From Portunus trituberculatus (lineage: Eukaryota > Arthropoda > Malacostraca > Decapoda > Portunidae): a DNA stretch of 64,000 nt. The DNA is taken from NCBI RefSeq assembly GCF_017591435.1, contig NC_059294.1, positions 16,543,559-16,607,558 on the forward strand, given 5' to 3'. Shown one piece after another: positions 35,498 to 52,379 of the stretch (position 1 is its first letter; every line of letters begins with the position of its first letter). Below the pieces are notes generated by a model. The model was given only the letters and a program-made list of their open reading frames with translations, searched no databases and was not told the DNA's origin. The position numbers and the translations under genes are program-made.

Positions 35498-36287
35498 TAT
35501 TGCTCTTCCTCCACACATATATTATCATGAACCATTATTAGCACTCATGCCCCTTTTCCCTTCCTGTCTCTTCTTCAGCTATTATATCCCTGTTCTTTAA
35601 AATTAACATGGATCTCTTTTAGTTTTGTTTCTATTATGCACATTACATCTGGTCTTTTTTCTTTTAGATAATCTCTGACCTCCAGCATGCTGGATAATAA
35701 TCCATCTATATTAGTATGTCATCCTTAATTTGTTACCTCTTCATTGACCTCCTCCTTCTACTGTAGGTACCACTTCTTTTGTCTCATATCTAGAACCCTC
35801 CAGTAGAAATTATTTTTCTCGATCACCATCCTTTTCTCGATTTTTTCCTTAGCTTCATTTCTTAGCACTTTCTCCTTCTCCTTCTCTTCCAGGTTCATAT
35901 CTCTTTTTATCCATATATCCTTAGATTCAGTATCATCAGCCAGTTTCCCTTTTCTTATCATAATATCCTCCACCTCCACCTGCAATCTCATTCTTGCTTT
36001 CATTGGTCTCTTACCCCCTTCACTAAATCTTCCCAACCTAATCACTTCCTCCACTTCTTGGTCCAACTCCTGTGTGCTGGACTTGTTTGATGATAGTTTT
36101 TGCCAATTCCCTCTCTTCTTGCTCTCTTGTGAACTTGTTTGGAATTTATTTTCCTTCATCCTAAGAATTAAGAAACATTTCCTCTTATCCACGATATCCC
36201 TCTCTAGATCTTCGTTCTCCATATTATTTGTATAACAGCATCCTTTGTCTCTTCCTGAATTTGCTTCCTTACTACGTCTGAAAATTT
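35498..36287 (-). pseudogene. LINE ORF1 C-terminus and start of the endonuclease
   Basis: A minus frame (36222-35758) reads GRFSEGGKRPMKARMRLQV, WIKRDMNLEEKEKEKVLRNE and FYWRVLDMRQKKWYL. Downstream (35740-35500) mixed frames show an AP-endonuclease start (MLEVRDYLKEKRPDVMC-like, with LIMVHDNICVEEEQ) before the Tigger element cuts it at 35497. The N-terminal part of ORF1 resumes at 38107 beyond a second LINE. Confidence 0.65.
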
Positions 36288-36297
36288 AACTTTTTCC

Positions 36298-38096
36298 TCT
36301 TCTTTTTTATGCAGTAGGAATAACTGGCCAAGGGCAACAAAATATTGAAAAAAAAGGCCCACTGGGTTGCCAGTTCTCTTAAAAGTCACGTGAGTTATCC
36401 AAAATTCAGGGACAAATGTCTTGAGACTTCCCTCTTAAAAAGAAGTTAAGCCATAGAAAGATGGAAAGACAGAAGCAGGCAGGGAGTTCCAGAGTTCACC
36501 AGAGAAAGGTATGAATGATTGAGAATACTGGTTAACTCTTGCATTAAAGAGTAGGACAGAATAAGGGTGAAAGTAAGAAGAAAGTCTTGTTGAGTGAGGC
36601 CACAGGAGGAGGGGAGACATGAAGGTAGCAAGATCAGAAGAGCAGTTAGCATGAATATAGCGATAAAAGATAGAAAAAGATGCAACATTTCGGTTGTGAG
36701 AAAGGCTGAAGACTGTCAGTCAGAGGAGGGGAGTTAATGAAACAAAAAACTTTTGATTCCACCCTCTCTAAAAAAACTGTGTGAGTGGAAAACCCCAAGC
36801 ATGTGAAGAGTACTCCATAGAAGGAAAGATAAGGCCCTTGTACAGAGTTAGCAGTTGGAAGGATGAGAAAAACTGGTGGAGACACCGCAGAACACCTAAC
36901 TTCATAGAAGCTGTTTTAGCAAGAGATGAGATGTGAAGGCAGGTTGTGGCGTAGTGAATAAGGTAGTGAACATGGGATTGAGCAGACGTCCACGTGTAGG
37001 TTCAAATCCCACCAAGTACTGCCTTGAAACTATGCCATTTGTCGAGTGGTTTAAAGTTACCTATATGTTGCCATGATACCCAGGTTCTTTGTGGTTACAC
37101 TAAAGATGCGCTTCAGTGGTGATTTGGGCCCTAATATGGGTAACACTAAAAATAAAATTACCTGTGCCACTAATGGGTGGAAGCTGAACAGCACTTCCCA
37201 TGCATACTCGTCAAGTATACCTACAGGTGTTATAGAACATAGCGTAAAAAAATAACAAAATAAATAAATAAATAAATAAAAAAGTAAGATTATGAGTAAA
37301 GGACAGACCAAGGATATTCAGTGTGGAAGAGGGTGACAGTTGAGTGTCATTGAGGGGATAGTTGTCTGAACAGTTGTGTCGAATTGATAGATAGAGGAAT
37401 TGAGTTTTTCTCTTCCCCATTCAGAAATCTTAGAAAGATCAGAAGTCAGCTGTTCTGTGGCATTCCTGCGTGATCTGATGACTGTCTGAAGGATTGGTCA
37501 TCTCTGAAAAGACGTGGAAAGATGTAGGGTGGTATCATCAGCATAGGAGTGGATAGGGCAAGAAGTTTGGTTGAGAAGATCCTTAATGAATAATAGAAAA
37601 TGGGTGACAGAACAGAACCTTGAGGAACACTACTGTTAATAGATTTAGGAGAAGAATAGTAGCCATCTGCCACGACTGCAATAGAACGGTCAGAAAGGAA
37701 ACTTGAGATAAAGTTGCAGAGGGAAGGATAGAAACTGTGGGAGGGTAGTTTTGAAATCAAAGCTTAGTGCCAGAATCTGTCAAAAGCTTTTCATATGTCT
37801 AACGTGAGAGGAAACGTTTCACCAAAATTCCTTAAAGAGGATGACCAAGAGGAATGCCAGAAGATCACCAGTAGAGCAACCTTGACAGTAGCCATACTGG
37901 CTATCAGATAGAAGATTGTGAAGTGACAGACATTTAAGAATTTTCCGATTGAGGATAGATTAAAAAAAAATTTAAACAAGCAAGAGATTAAAGCTATAGA
38001 ACGGTAGTTTGAGGGATTAGAACAGCTACCTTTTTTAGGAACAGGCTGAATGTTGGCAAATTTCCAGCAAGAAGGAAAGGCTGTTCTTGTTCCTAA
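36298..38096 (-). mobile_element. Jockey-like LINE inserted into another LINE's ORF1
   Basis: Minus-strand RT motifs in broken frames: FPSCWKFANIQPVPKKGS, NYRSIALISC, SINSSVPQGSVLSPIFYY, a frameshifted YADD box, and the ORF2 tail ARVNQYSQSFIPFSGELWNS. A 10-bp duplication aactttttcc flanks it (36288-36297 and 38097-38106). 5' truncated and interrupted by a SINE at 36937. Confidence 0.85.
36937..37284 (+). mobile_element. tRNA-derived SINE inside the LINE
   Basis: A-box-like ggttgtggcgtagtgaataa, B box ggttcaaatcc at 36999-37009, a ~230-bp body and a tail of (aaat)n at 37258-37284. Opposite orientation to the host LINE. Confidence 0.75.
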
Positions 38097-38106
38097 AACT
38101 TTTTCC

Positions 38107-38500
38107 ATGCATTTCGTAATTCTTTTAATTTGCTGTCACCCATTCCAATCTCAACTTATCCTCCCCATCCTGTATTTTTTTTCTGAAGGAGTCTTCGTAG
38201 TCACAACATGTAACCTTTAGTATATAATTTTGTTTCTTTAACTCCTGCATCTCCTCCTTCATTTCGTGATTTATTTCTCTTGCTTTTTCACATTCCTCTA
38301 ATCTCACTTTTAGTTCAATGTTTTCTTTTATCAATTTGTCATGTTTTTTCCATCATACTTGACATCACCTCCTTCATGTATATTATCTTTCTTTACATGT
38401 TAATCAGCCTCCTCATATTACCTCTTTCCTCTCTAAATTCAGAAAAATCCTTGTCTGCATTATCATGACAAAGTCTCTTCAAGCAAACAGGTGTTTTGAT
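38107..38500 (-). pseudogene. LINE ORF1 N-terminal coiled-coil part
   Basis: The minus frame 38334-38125 (MIKENIELKVRLEECEKARE, then EMKEEMQELKKQ) is a charged coiled-coil, as in LINE ORF1 proteins. It is the upstream half of the ORF1 cut by the LINE at 36298-38096. Confidence 0.55.
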
Positions 38501-38761
38501 AAACCTCTGGTTTTAAAAACATGGTGTTTGTTTTGGTTCCGTATTTTTGGCTGCACCACCTAGCTCCACCTCTCTCTTAATTTTTTCATTCTATATGGTA
38601 CCCTAATCTGATTTATTTTGGTGGAGAACCCTATTGTCCCTTACCCCACTGTACATACATCTAGGTCAGGCTCCAATGCCTGCTGAAGTGTCTCTCGTGG
38701 GAGCTGTTTTTGCACGTCTTGGTGGTGTGTGTGTGCGCGCGAGCACACACTGGTAATAAAA

Positions 38762-39474
<713 letters not shown>

Positions 39475-40590
39475 TACTGGTTAACTCTTGTATTAGAGAG
39501 TTGAACAGCATAGGGGTGAGAAAAAGAAGAAAACCTTGTGTAGTAAGGCCACAGTAGGAGGGGAGGCATACACTTAACAAGATCAAAAGACCAGTTAGCA
39601 TGAAAATAGCATTAAAAGATAACAAGAGATGCAACATTCTGGTGGTGGGAAAGAGGCTGAAGACAGTCAGTCAGAGGAAAGGAGTTGATGAGACGAAAAG
39701 CTTTTAATTCCACACTATCTAACAAAACTATGTGAGTGGAAACCCCCACAAACATGTGAAGAGTACTCCATACAAGGATGGATAAAGCCCCCTGTACAGA
39801 GTTAACAGTTGGAGGGGCAGAGATGCCTCAGAATGCCTAACTTCATAGAAGCTGTTTTAGCAAGGGATAACATGTGAAGTTTCCAGTTTAGATTATGAGT
39901 AAAGGACAGACTGAAGATATTCAATGTAGATGTGGACAGTTGAGTGTCAATGAAGAAGAGGGGATAGTTGCCTGGAAGGCTGTGTAGAGTCGATAGGTGG
40001 AGAAATTGAGTTTTTGAGGCATTGAACACTACTAAGTTTTCTCTTTCTTAAACAGAAATCTTAGAAATTTCAGAAGTCAGGCATTCTGTGGCATCCTTCC
40101 ATGATCTGTTGACTTCCTTAAGGGCTGGTCATCTCTGAAAAGACGTGGAAAAGTGTAGGGTGGTATCATTAGCGTAGGAGTGGATAGGGCAAGAAATTTG
40201 TTTAAGATCATTAATAAATGATAAAAAGAGAGTGGATGACAAGACAGAACCTTGAGGAACACCACTGTCAATAGATTTAGGAGATAACAATTGGCCATCT
40301 ACCACGGGTGCAATAGGACAGTCGGAAAGGGGACTTGAGATAAGTTGTAGAGAGAAGGATAGAAACCATAGGAGGGCAGTTTTGAAATCAAAGCTTTATG
40401 CCAGACTCTATCAAAAGCTTTTGATATGTCTAACGCAACAGCAAAAGTTTCACTGAAATCTCTATAAGAGGATGACAAAGACTCAGTAAGGAAAGCCAGA
40501 TCACCAGTAGAGCGACCTTGACAGAAGCCATATTGGCGTTCAGAGAGAATATTGTGAAATGACAGATGTTTGAGAATCTTCCTGTACATG
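39475..40590 (-). mobile_element. Jockey-like LINE fragment (RT core to ORF2 end)
   Basis: The minus frame 40589-40299 shows ERQYGFCQGRSTGDLAFLTE, VALDISKAFDRVWHKALISK and the start of the next RT block. Later frames show VVFLKVLSCH-type shifted PQGSVLSP, the shifted YADD region and LHSLPGNYPLF. It lacks the A-tail and is broken in several frames. About as decayed as 36298-38096. Confidence 0.8.
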
Positions 40591-41560
<970 letters not shown>

Positions 41561-41562
41561 TA

Positions 41563-42028
41563 CCCTCTCGAAACAACGGACCTCCCATCAATGGATTTCG
41601 GAAACTACAGACAAATTCTGGATTCCGGTTTAATCTATGGACGAATATTAAAATACGCGCGATTGTCTGGTAGGTGGCGGGTCGGTCCCGTCATCAGCTG
41701 TTGGCCGCCATGTTTAATCTTCAGTCTGTGTGTTTTCAACCAACAGCGAACATTGTCCAGTGCTTACCACTACCACAGCTTTTTTATGCATTTGTACCCT
41801 TCCTAAGAGTGCTTAACCTATCCAAAATGCCTCCTAAACCTAGTAAACCAGTGAAGCGTAATTGAAAGGCTCTTCTAGTGGCTGCTAAGCTTGAACTAAT
41901 ACGAAAATTAGAAAATTTTACATATTTTACATACATTTTATAGTTTTTTACGTACTTTTGCAAAGAACGGACTTTTGCAATCTACGGACAGGGTCGTGCA
42001 CGCATTTGTCCGTTGTTTCAAGGGTCGA

Positions 42029-42030
<2 letters not shown>
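41563..42030 (+). mobile_element. Tigger-type MITE between two TA tracts
   Basis: Inverted termini share gaaacaacggac (left 41569-41581 and its complement gtccgttgtttc at right). It contains a start-like MPPKPSKPVKRN segment (41827-41862), reminiscent of the N-terminus of JRK/Tigger transposases, followed by a deletion. Confidence 0.7.

Positions 42031-42089
<59 letters not shown>
42030..42089. repeat. (TA)n microsatellite
   Basis: Separates the MITE ending at 42030 from the element beginning near 42095. Confidence 0.95.
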
Positions 42090-42094
<5 letters not shown>

Positions 42095-42097
<3 letters not shown>

Positions 42098-43088
42098 CAA
42101 CCCCCGTTTAACGAAGGGGTTACGTTCCTAAAAAACACTTCATTAAGCGAAACTTCGTTAAGCGAACCGATTATAACAAGTTTAACCCCTGATTTGAACT
42201 TCCATTGAGAGTAAGCAAAGCGAGAGTGCATCATACTACAGTAAAAGGTTTAATGAAAGTAAAAATTATGGAGTTAAACATTTAGGTAGTTTAATTTGTC
42301 ATTATAATGTACACTAATGTATGTATGTACGTAACTTTATAATGTTGATGATCTTAACTTTATGAAGGGAGGAAGAGTGAAACAGGAAAGACACTAACCG
42401 GCAACCTGTGGAATGTAAACAAAGTGCGGATCATTGTACTGCATACAAAACTTATGTACCACATTTCCACAAGGCTTTCCATTTTATCCATTGTAGAGTC
42501 ACGAGTTCAGGTGGTTCTTTTAGCTTGCAAGGAAGATACGGTCTCACCAGCCTTCTTAATAGAGTCTGCTGACTTGAAAATAGTGACAGTATAATATGGA
42601 GTCAAGATGGTGGCCAGCACTGCTATAGTTTTCTGGCCTCTCTCGTGTCTGTGAATAATATCTAGCTTCACTTGGAGAGTAAGAGACTTCCTGGTCTTCT
42701 TAGGAACACTAGGCCAATTGCAGGGCGTTTTGGTGGTAAGTTGAGCTAGGGAAGACAAGCTGCTGCTGACGCTGTTATGTTTTGACTGGGGAGTGAGTGT
42801 TGCGCGTGTTGTCCACGAGAGGCTTGATCTTGATCTTGATCTTGATCTTTATTCTATAGGTGTCCCAGGATTTTTCCTGAGGCAGGCCTTAGTACCAGCA
42901 GCTCCTGGTGTATTCAAAAGCCTGTCAGCTTGCGTGATATGGTGGGGCTTTCAAATTTGGAAAAAAATTACCTGGATAAAACTTCGTTAAAGCGAGTTTG
43001 GTGTTCGATAAACGAGCAGATGGTAGTAAAATGAAACCTTCATTGTAGCGAAATTTCGTTGTGTGAACCTTCGTTAAACGGGGTTTGC

Positions 43089-43091
<3 letters not shown>
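42095..43091 (-). mobile_element. Tigger element, family with caggcaaccccc termini, copy 1
   Basis: Termini read gcaacccccgtttaacgaag and the complement ttaaacggggtttgcctg. The minus frame 42758-42507 encodes KKTRKSLTLQVKLDIIHRHE and TIFKSADSIKKAGET, the N-terminal CENP-B/psq helix-turn-helix of a Tigger transposase; the DDE part is absent. A short cttgat tandem repeat lies at 42824-42850. Copies 2 and 3 are at 49300-50986 and 59978-60882. Confidence 0.8.

Positions 43092-43150
<59 letters not shown>
43092..43150. repeat. (TA)n microsatellite
   Basis: Abuts the tgcctg terminus at 43091. Confidence 0.95.
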
Positions 43151-43159
<9 letters not shown>

Positions 43160-43161
<2 letters not shown>

Positions 43162-43430
43162 CCCTTCAGAATTGTAAGGTATTTAAAAATGCACAAACTA
43201 GTTCATTGATTGGAGAAAATCCAGTGTTCACGATGATTGGCCAGAAGTGTCAGACTTGTTTACAACTGTCTGCCGCCATCTATTGATTGTTTCTTGAGGT
43301 ACATGAGGTGCATGTTGTTTGAATTAATTTGTTTACTGTCCAGACTTAAATTATTAAATCAATATCTGGACAATGTCTGTATAAACTGAAATCCAGATAA
43401 TCAAGGTCCAGAGAAATGAGGATCAAGTAT
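43160..43430 (-). mobile_element. Short relative of the 12090-13129 Tigger-like element
   Basis: The right end (ccagagaaatgaggatcaag) matches the terminus cacttgacccttgtttatct in complement. The inside shares caagtctg/cagacttg and gccatctattg blocks with 12230-12270. Confidence 0.55.
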
Positions 43431-43434
43431 GTGT

Positions 43435-43437
<3 letters not shown>

Positions 43438-43500
<63 letters not shown>
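43438..43500. repeat. (TA)n microsatellite
   Basis: Lies between two Tigger-type termini. Confidence 0.95.
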
Positions 43501-43505
<5 letters not shown>

Positions 43506-43507
<2 letters not shown>

Positions 43508-44371
43508 GTGGAAATTCAATACTCAAACTTAATTGATTCAAAATGGCTTTTTGAGTATTCCAAATTTCAACTATTGATACCTAAAATTCAGGTAATTCGT
43601 TCTAGTTTTACCAAAACCTCAAGTTTATGAAAATTTCAATGTATTTTTTTTACAATTTTGATTTGTACATACCATAAGGGAAGGCTGGTGATGGATAACT
43701 TAGAAGAGGAGGGGAGAAAGGTGAGGGGGGAGGAGGGAGGCCGCCGGAGGATGAGTCATCATTCATGAAAACGTTTTTATAACATTTCTCCTGGTGTGAT
43801 TCCTGTGAATCCACTAATGGAGTGCTGTGACTCACTAACACTTGCACTCTCACCAAATTCCTTGTTTTCATCACTAATAAGCCTCGTAGGTGCCATCTTA
43901 AGTTTCTAAATGAAAAACTACCAACATAACACAGAAGAATGTTGTTTTTCTCAAGACTACAGCAGGAATAGGGATGCGCACTGGCATCCGGTATACTGGT
44001 ATTACCAGTAATGCAGTATTATAACAGTACAGTGGTGGCTACGAGAAGGGAGATGACAGAGATTTGTATACGACCAAATTTGCGGCTGTTTGATTACTAG
44101 ATATTTTCACCATTAATAAACCTTTGGTGTTAATGTAAGTTTATAAATGTAAAACTACAGATAGAATGCAGGAGAATGTTATTCAGATGACCATGACAGC
44201 ACAAGTCACAAATGGCAGAGGGGGGAAGGGGGATAGCAGGGAACCTTTGTTTACAACCACGTGTGTGGGCATTTGACTATCAGATATTTTTTTGAGTATT
44301 AAATTGAACTTTTGTGTTTGAGTATAAAAAAAGTTTGAATATTTAGATGTTTGAGTATTGAGTCTCCACTG
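43506..44371. mobile_element. Tigger-like element (cagtggagactcaatactc family), first of a tandem pair
   Basis: Begins cagtggaaattcaatactc at 43506 and ends gagtattgagtctccactg at 44371. The minus frame 43874-43650 and the plus frame in the second copy share the segment (R)LISDENKE..GES, suggesting a remnant coding piece. A single-ended relative starts at 15273. Confidence 0.75.
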
Positions 44372-44377
44372 TATATA

Positions 44378-45067
<690 letters not shown>

Positions 45068-45099
45068 ATATATATATTTGTGTAGCCAGGAAGGATATT

Positions 45100-46147
45100 C
45101 TCTTTTAAACATTTGAGGTTAAAAGCTAGAGCAACTTCAGCATTGTTCAGTTTTTTCAAGTTATTTTTTATTTGTCTAATCAAGTCTTTTTGTACAGTGT
45201 TTAATGCTCCAAGGAGCTGTCCAAAATTTAAATATTTTGCAACGTTTCGTTCCAATCTGTGGAACATCTTCAGGCGAAGGGTAAGAGTGGAATGACTCTT
45301 GTTGGTAGAGGCGGTCTATAAATACACCTCCTCTGGGTCAGGTAAGGTGGGGGAGCTCGTGAAGGCGGCCAGTGGTTGGCTGGTAGCACAGGCGGCGATG
45401 CAGCGTGCTGTTATTGGCTGTAGCTTGTTTCAGTGTTTTGTGCTCTCAATTTTCATGTCGGGAGAATTTGCAAGTCTCTATTTTGCTGGTTGATGGCAGG
45501 TTTCATGTTTTCTATGTAGATAGCTTCCAGGAACATCCGCCGTCTTGTGTCTGTTTCTCTGTCAATAATTGTAGTATTTTCTTCAAGTTGTTGCTGGGTC
45601 AGTTTGGTTTGGTGTTTTCTGTGCTAGTGTTCTTTAATTGATCCATTTTGCAGGTGGCATGTCAGGCGTCTAGACAAGGTAGTTCTCGTCATCCCAATGT
45701 AGGAGTGAGGCCCACAGTCCTTGGCAGTGCAGTTGTGTTAGTAGATGATGTTTGCTTCTTGTGTAGGCACTGGTTTCTTTGCAGTGTTGTTTCTCATGAT
45801 GAGTTGTGAAGTTTTCTTTATCTTATAGTAGATGATGAGGTCGATAGCTTGGTTTGGGTTTGTGGGTTTGACGTTTCAGTGAATTATGTTTCTGATGGCT
45901 TTCTCATCTATTCTGTGTTGTGTGGGCATATGGCTTTTGTAAAATATCTTTATCTTCTGGTTGTCCTCTTGGGGTTGTTGCTTGTCAGTGTGTTCCACTG
46001 CTATCAACAAGGAATTTTGGACAGCTCCTTGGAGCATTAAGCACCATACAAAAAGACTTGGTTGGTTAGACAAATCTTGACAAAACTTGAAAAAACTGAA
46101 CAACGCTGAAGTTGCTCTAGCTTTTAACCTCGTATGTTTAAAAGAGA

Positions 46148-46150
<3 letters not shown>
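45100..46150 (-). mobile_element. Penelope-like element fragment with GIY-YIG endonuclease
   Basis: Minus-strand translation in broken frames shows the RT-endonuclease linker (KIFYKSHMPTQHRIDEKAIR, then NIIH), LIIYYK, LIMRNN and the GIY-YIG region CTAKDCGPHSYIGMTRTTL with SRRLTCHLQNGSIKEH. The element is bounded by an inverted pair (45110-45235 and 46015-46150, sharing ccaaggagctgtcca), as in the terminal repeats of some Penelope elements. The RT domain itself is absent. Confidence 0.8.

Positions 46151-46221
<71 letters not shown>
46151..46221. repeat. (TA)n microsatellite
   Basis: Lies between the Penelope fragment and a Tigger-type terminus. Confidence 0.95.
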
Positions 46222-46226
<5 letters not shown>

Positions 46227-46228
<2 letters not shown>

Positions 46229-47447
46229 GCAATACTCCACTTAACGAACAGGATAGGGGGTGTCAAAGCTGTTCGTAGAGCGGAAATTTGTTAAGCGGAC
46301 GTAATTTTCCCATAGGAAATAATGGAAATAGCGGGGATGCGTTCTGGTCTGGTCCCCAACATACCACGTGGGTTAACAAAAAAAAATTATATATATATTT
46401 CTATTATCTTTTTATAAACCTTGCCCCAAAGAAAGGATTGTTTTGTAATGCATACAGTGAAATCTTACGTGGAATACCAGAAAATAAAGCAGAAATGAGA
46501 TCGCCCACAGACGAGGCGGAGACTCACAGTGACTCGGCCGCTTCTTCTTCTTCTTGTGACCCTTTTAGCCTGCGTGTTGTCTTTCACCACAAAATTTATG
46601 TTTCTACTCCTCTATTGCCTGCTATAATGGATATCATATCTTAGTATTCATATATGCTCATGTCATGAGGATAACCTCGATTCCGTGGCACTGAGTGATA
46701 GTGAATTAGTAATGAAATAATGCGGTATTTCAAAACAATCCTTTCTTGGGGACAAGGTTTGTAAAAAGCTAATAGAAATGTTCTGTGAACATAAATGCAT
46801 ATATAAGACAGTAACACCACCTGGAGAGGTGGTGTTCCCAGCAACCTGAGAGCAACCTCATATCAACCTTGTTACCATCCCTTTAAGCGTTCATGGATGC
46901 CATTTCGTGACAGGAGGTTGCTCTGACGTTTTTAAAGAATTTTGGATCCAGCTCCCGCTCCTCTCGTGCCTCATGTGCAGTCTGCCAGCACTGAGTACAG
47001 ACGGAGAATGTCTTCAATCTGCCTATAATTCACCAAGATGGCCCCAAAACATCCATCTTTTTCTGCATGTGGGGTTATTTTTGATAAAGTGGTAAAGCTC
47101 AGAGGAAGATGGTGACTGACTGTGGTGTGAGTGGTGAAGGCAGTGACACAGTGAGAGCTTTGTTTAAGTATTCTTTGTTTTGTTGTTTTGTCATTATTTT
47201 TTTTGCTTTTTCTTATTATTTCTTGCTTTTCCCTTTACTTTAAATACACTTCTAGTGTTTAAAATGGTAAATAATAAAAATATGTTAATTTAGCCAAATA
47301 AATAGAGCATTTTGTACAATTTTTTTTGGACCACATCTCGCATCCTCCCTATTATCTATTGTTTCTTATTGAGAATTACATGTTTGTTTCACGTGAATTT
47401 TGATATACCTCTTGGAATGCATCTATCGTGTAAATCGAGAGTTACCT
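46227..47447. mobile_element. TA-target element(s) with mismatched ends
   Basis: The left terminus cagcaatactccacttaacg (46227) and right terminus (complement of caggtaactctcgatttaca, ending 47447) are both Tigger-like but are not clear partners, so two truncated elements may be fused here. An inner inverted pair (46400-46450 and 46730-46790, sharing aaccttg and gaaaggattgttttg) suggests another short element. The last ~255 bp match 16425-16690. Confidence 0.45.
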
Positions 47448-47452
47448 GTTTA

Positions 47453-48117
<665 letters not shown>

Positions 48118-48144
48118 TTATTTACATACATACATACATACATA

Positions 48145-49285
48145 CAGTGCTTACTCCAATTTTGCGAGTTCAAGTTTTGCGATACGCCAATTTTGCGACC
48201 AAGGACCAAAAATTGCCATTTTTTAAATTTTCCCATCTTGCTCCTTTCTCCTGGTATTGCGAGAGACCGTTCCCGCAAATTATATATTACTGTATTATAT
48301 AGGCAATATTTTATTAATTTATTATTATATTATTATCATATTTATATTATATTTATCATAGTTTGGTGGTTTTTGGCCAGTTTTCATAAAAATCTGGTGG
48401 TAATTCAACGAAGCTCATCTGGCAACACTGCCCCGCTCCCTCCCGCCTTCCATTTGTTTATGTACACCTCCACGGAGTTCTCTCTGCAAATTTGGAGGAA
48501 TCCTTGTGCTTGACTTTGTGTGACATGGCACCACCAACCAAGGAAAACATTAGGCTAACTTTGGAGCAGAAGATGAAGATAACTAAGATGAAAAGAGATG
48601 AAAAAAGGAACTGTGATATTTCCAGAGAGTTTGGTGTGGGAGAATCAACTGTGAGAATGGTGTTTAAAAACAGTGAGAAAATTGAAAAAGCTGTAAAAAC
48701 CTATGGTGGACAGATTTTTTATTCTTGTAGCCATTGTACAAACACTGTGATCATTTATATGGAAAGATACCTGGATCAATATATTAGCAGAAAGGAAAAG
48801 GAAGAGGTGCCATTGGGTGGGCGGCACATTAAACTCCAGGCCAAGCAATTTTATGCAGTCTACCTGAAGAAGGTTAGCAACCCACCCAGCAAACCTTTTA
48901 AGCTTCTAATGGTTGGCTGACCAAATTTCTGAAGAGGAAGGGCTTCAAGCACATAAAATTTAGTGGTGAACGTGCCAGTGCTGACACAGAGGCTGCCAAA
49001 TCTTTCCCTAACACTCTGAGGAAAATTATTGAGGATGGAGGCTACACGAAGCATCAATTCTTTAATTTATTTTTCTTAAGGATAATCCTTGTAAACCCTT
49101 TTATTTATTGTATGCTGCTCAGTTCCATGTATATGGGATATAAATATGGGAAAAATATTAGGAAAATATTGAAAATTTAGGCAACCATGGTCCACCATAT
49201 TCAATTTTTCCCATAGGAATAATACTTCCAATTTTGTGCGACTCACAGTGTTGCCCCATTTCTCGCAAAATTGGAGTAAACACTG
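48145..49285 (+). mobile_element. Tigger element with N-terminal transposase remnant
   Basis: Termini cagtgcttactccaattttg and the complement caaaattggagtaaacactg are perfect partners apart from one base or so. They are flanked by TA on both sides. The DDE half of the transposase is missing. Confidence 0.85.
48525..49060 (+). pseudogene. Tigger transposase, HTH_psq and HTH_Tc5 domains only
   Basis: Begins MAPPTKENIRLTLEQKMKIT, then REFGVGESTVRMVFKNSEKI (psq/CENP-B N-terminal HTH), YMERYLDQYISRKEKEEVPL and, after a frame change at about 48900, GWLTKFLKRKGFKHIKFSGE and EDGGYTKHQFF (CENP-B-type second HTH). The text then runs into non-coding sequence where the DDE domain should start. The family protein is about 450-600 residues, so only the DNA-binding third remains. 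Confidence 0.8.
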
Positions 49286-49299
49286 TATATACATATATA

Positions 49300-51173
<1,874 letters not shown>

Positions 51174-51266
51174 TGCTCGACAAGGAAATACAAACAGTTA
51201 GTGAGAATGAGTGATGAGGAGAATGAATGAGTCATAAATCAATGAACAAAAGCTCATTCATTACAT

Positions 51267-51686
51267 CTAATACTTTGAAGGGTGGATTTTACGTGCGTTG
51301 ATCTCATGAAGACAGTTTGGAATGGAAGTGGCGTACTTGGCAAGCTGTGCAGGGGTTATACTAGCCCAGGATTGGCGAATGGGTGCCTTGAGCTTGGGAA
51401 CAGAGCTTTTATCTTTACCCTGCAGATCTTGTTTGATGTGGTTCCACAGGTTTTCAATTGCATTAATTTCAGGACTATTGCCTGGCCAGTCTGCTGTGTA
51501 AGGTATATGACAGTCTATAACCCACTGAATAACACTACGAACAGTGGGGTTTGGGGCGTGATCTTGGTGAAAGGTGGTAGCACCTGAACTATTAAAAGAA
51601 TCCTCCAGGTTGTCATTTAAGAGTTTATAATAAACATATTGGTTCACTTTCACATTTTTTGGTAGTACAATGAGGTTCCCAAGTCC
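51267..51686 (-). pseudogene. Tc1 transposase, C-terminal part
   Basis: Minus frame with TTFHQDHAPNPTVRSVIQWV (second catalytic Asp), YTADWPGNSPEINAIENLWN (catalytic Glu of the DD34E triad) and the usual C-terminal tail. The 5' side is cut by the LTR at 51691. Confidence 0.85.
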
Positions 51687-51690
51687 CCTT

Positions 51691-52350
51691 TGTTACGTTC
51701 ACCGGTTAAACTGGTAAGATTGGCATCGGAGAGCCGGTGAACAATAACAATAAAAAAAAAAACTGCAGGTTCAACTGGTGAGGAAATGCAAAAGGGGGTC
51801 ACTTTAAAAAGCTATTTTAATAACCCATAATGAAATTGACACATATATAACAAGAAACATGAAACACAGATATATAACATGAAACACAGGAAAATGACAT
51901 ACACATATACATATAACACAGTAATAAATACAACAATAAAGAACCCAACTTAATACCTAACAATAATCCTAATCCTATATAGAGGCAATGTGGAAAACAC
52001 GGACGAGGGAAGTGATACTTATGCGGTGTCGCAGTGGTGAAATGCTGGGTGATGGTTGATCCCACGGTAGACCCAAGAGGCGTTGTGTTCACTGGTTGAG
52101 GCTTGGATCTCAACTCCCAATCCAGAAAACCAAGAGCTGGCTCAACACTTTCGGTTGAGTCGAAAGGGCCGCGTGAATCCAACTTCGGGACAGTAGCGGG
52201 CTTCATGAAACGGTGACGTGGAAGGTTCACGAGACGGTGGCGTGGAAGGTTCACGAGACGGTGACGTGGAAGGGAGGCGGAGAGGTGGCGAACGAGGTAA
52301 CAAGCGGAGGAGGTGATGGTAGTAATGCATGTTACGGGCGGGCCGTAACA
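51691..52350 (-). repeat. LTR (3' LTR of the minus-strand element)
   Basis: Nearly identical to 57329-57987; I count about six substitutions plus a few homopolymer indels. It includes three tandem copies of a ~27-bp unit with cacgagacggtg and gtggaaggtt (about 52205-52275). Confidence 0.95.
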
Positions 52351-52361
52351 TTTCCTCCCCT
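52351..52361 (-). promoter_or_regulatory. Polypurine tract
   Basis: The minus strand reads aggggaggaaa immediately before the LTR TGTTACG start. Confidence 0.85.
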
Positions 52362-52379
52362 AAGACCTCCGTAATGGGC

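Noticed and set aside
51817..52254. ORFs within the LTRs (also 57451-57950)
   Set aside because: LTR sequence read through; the same frame appears in both LTRs with indels, and the end fuses with Tc1 sequence at 57990.
52200..52280. CRISPR-like or satellite array (three ~27-bp repeats)
   Set aside because: It is a short minisatellite inside both LTRs, with no spacers; the genome is animal.
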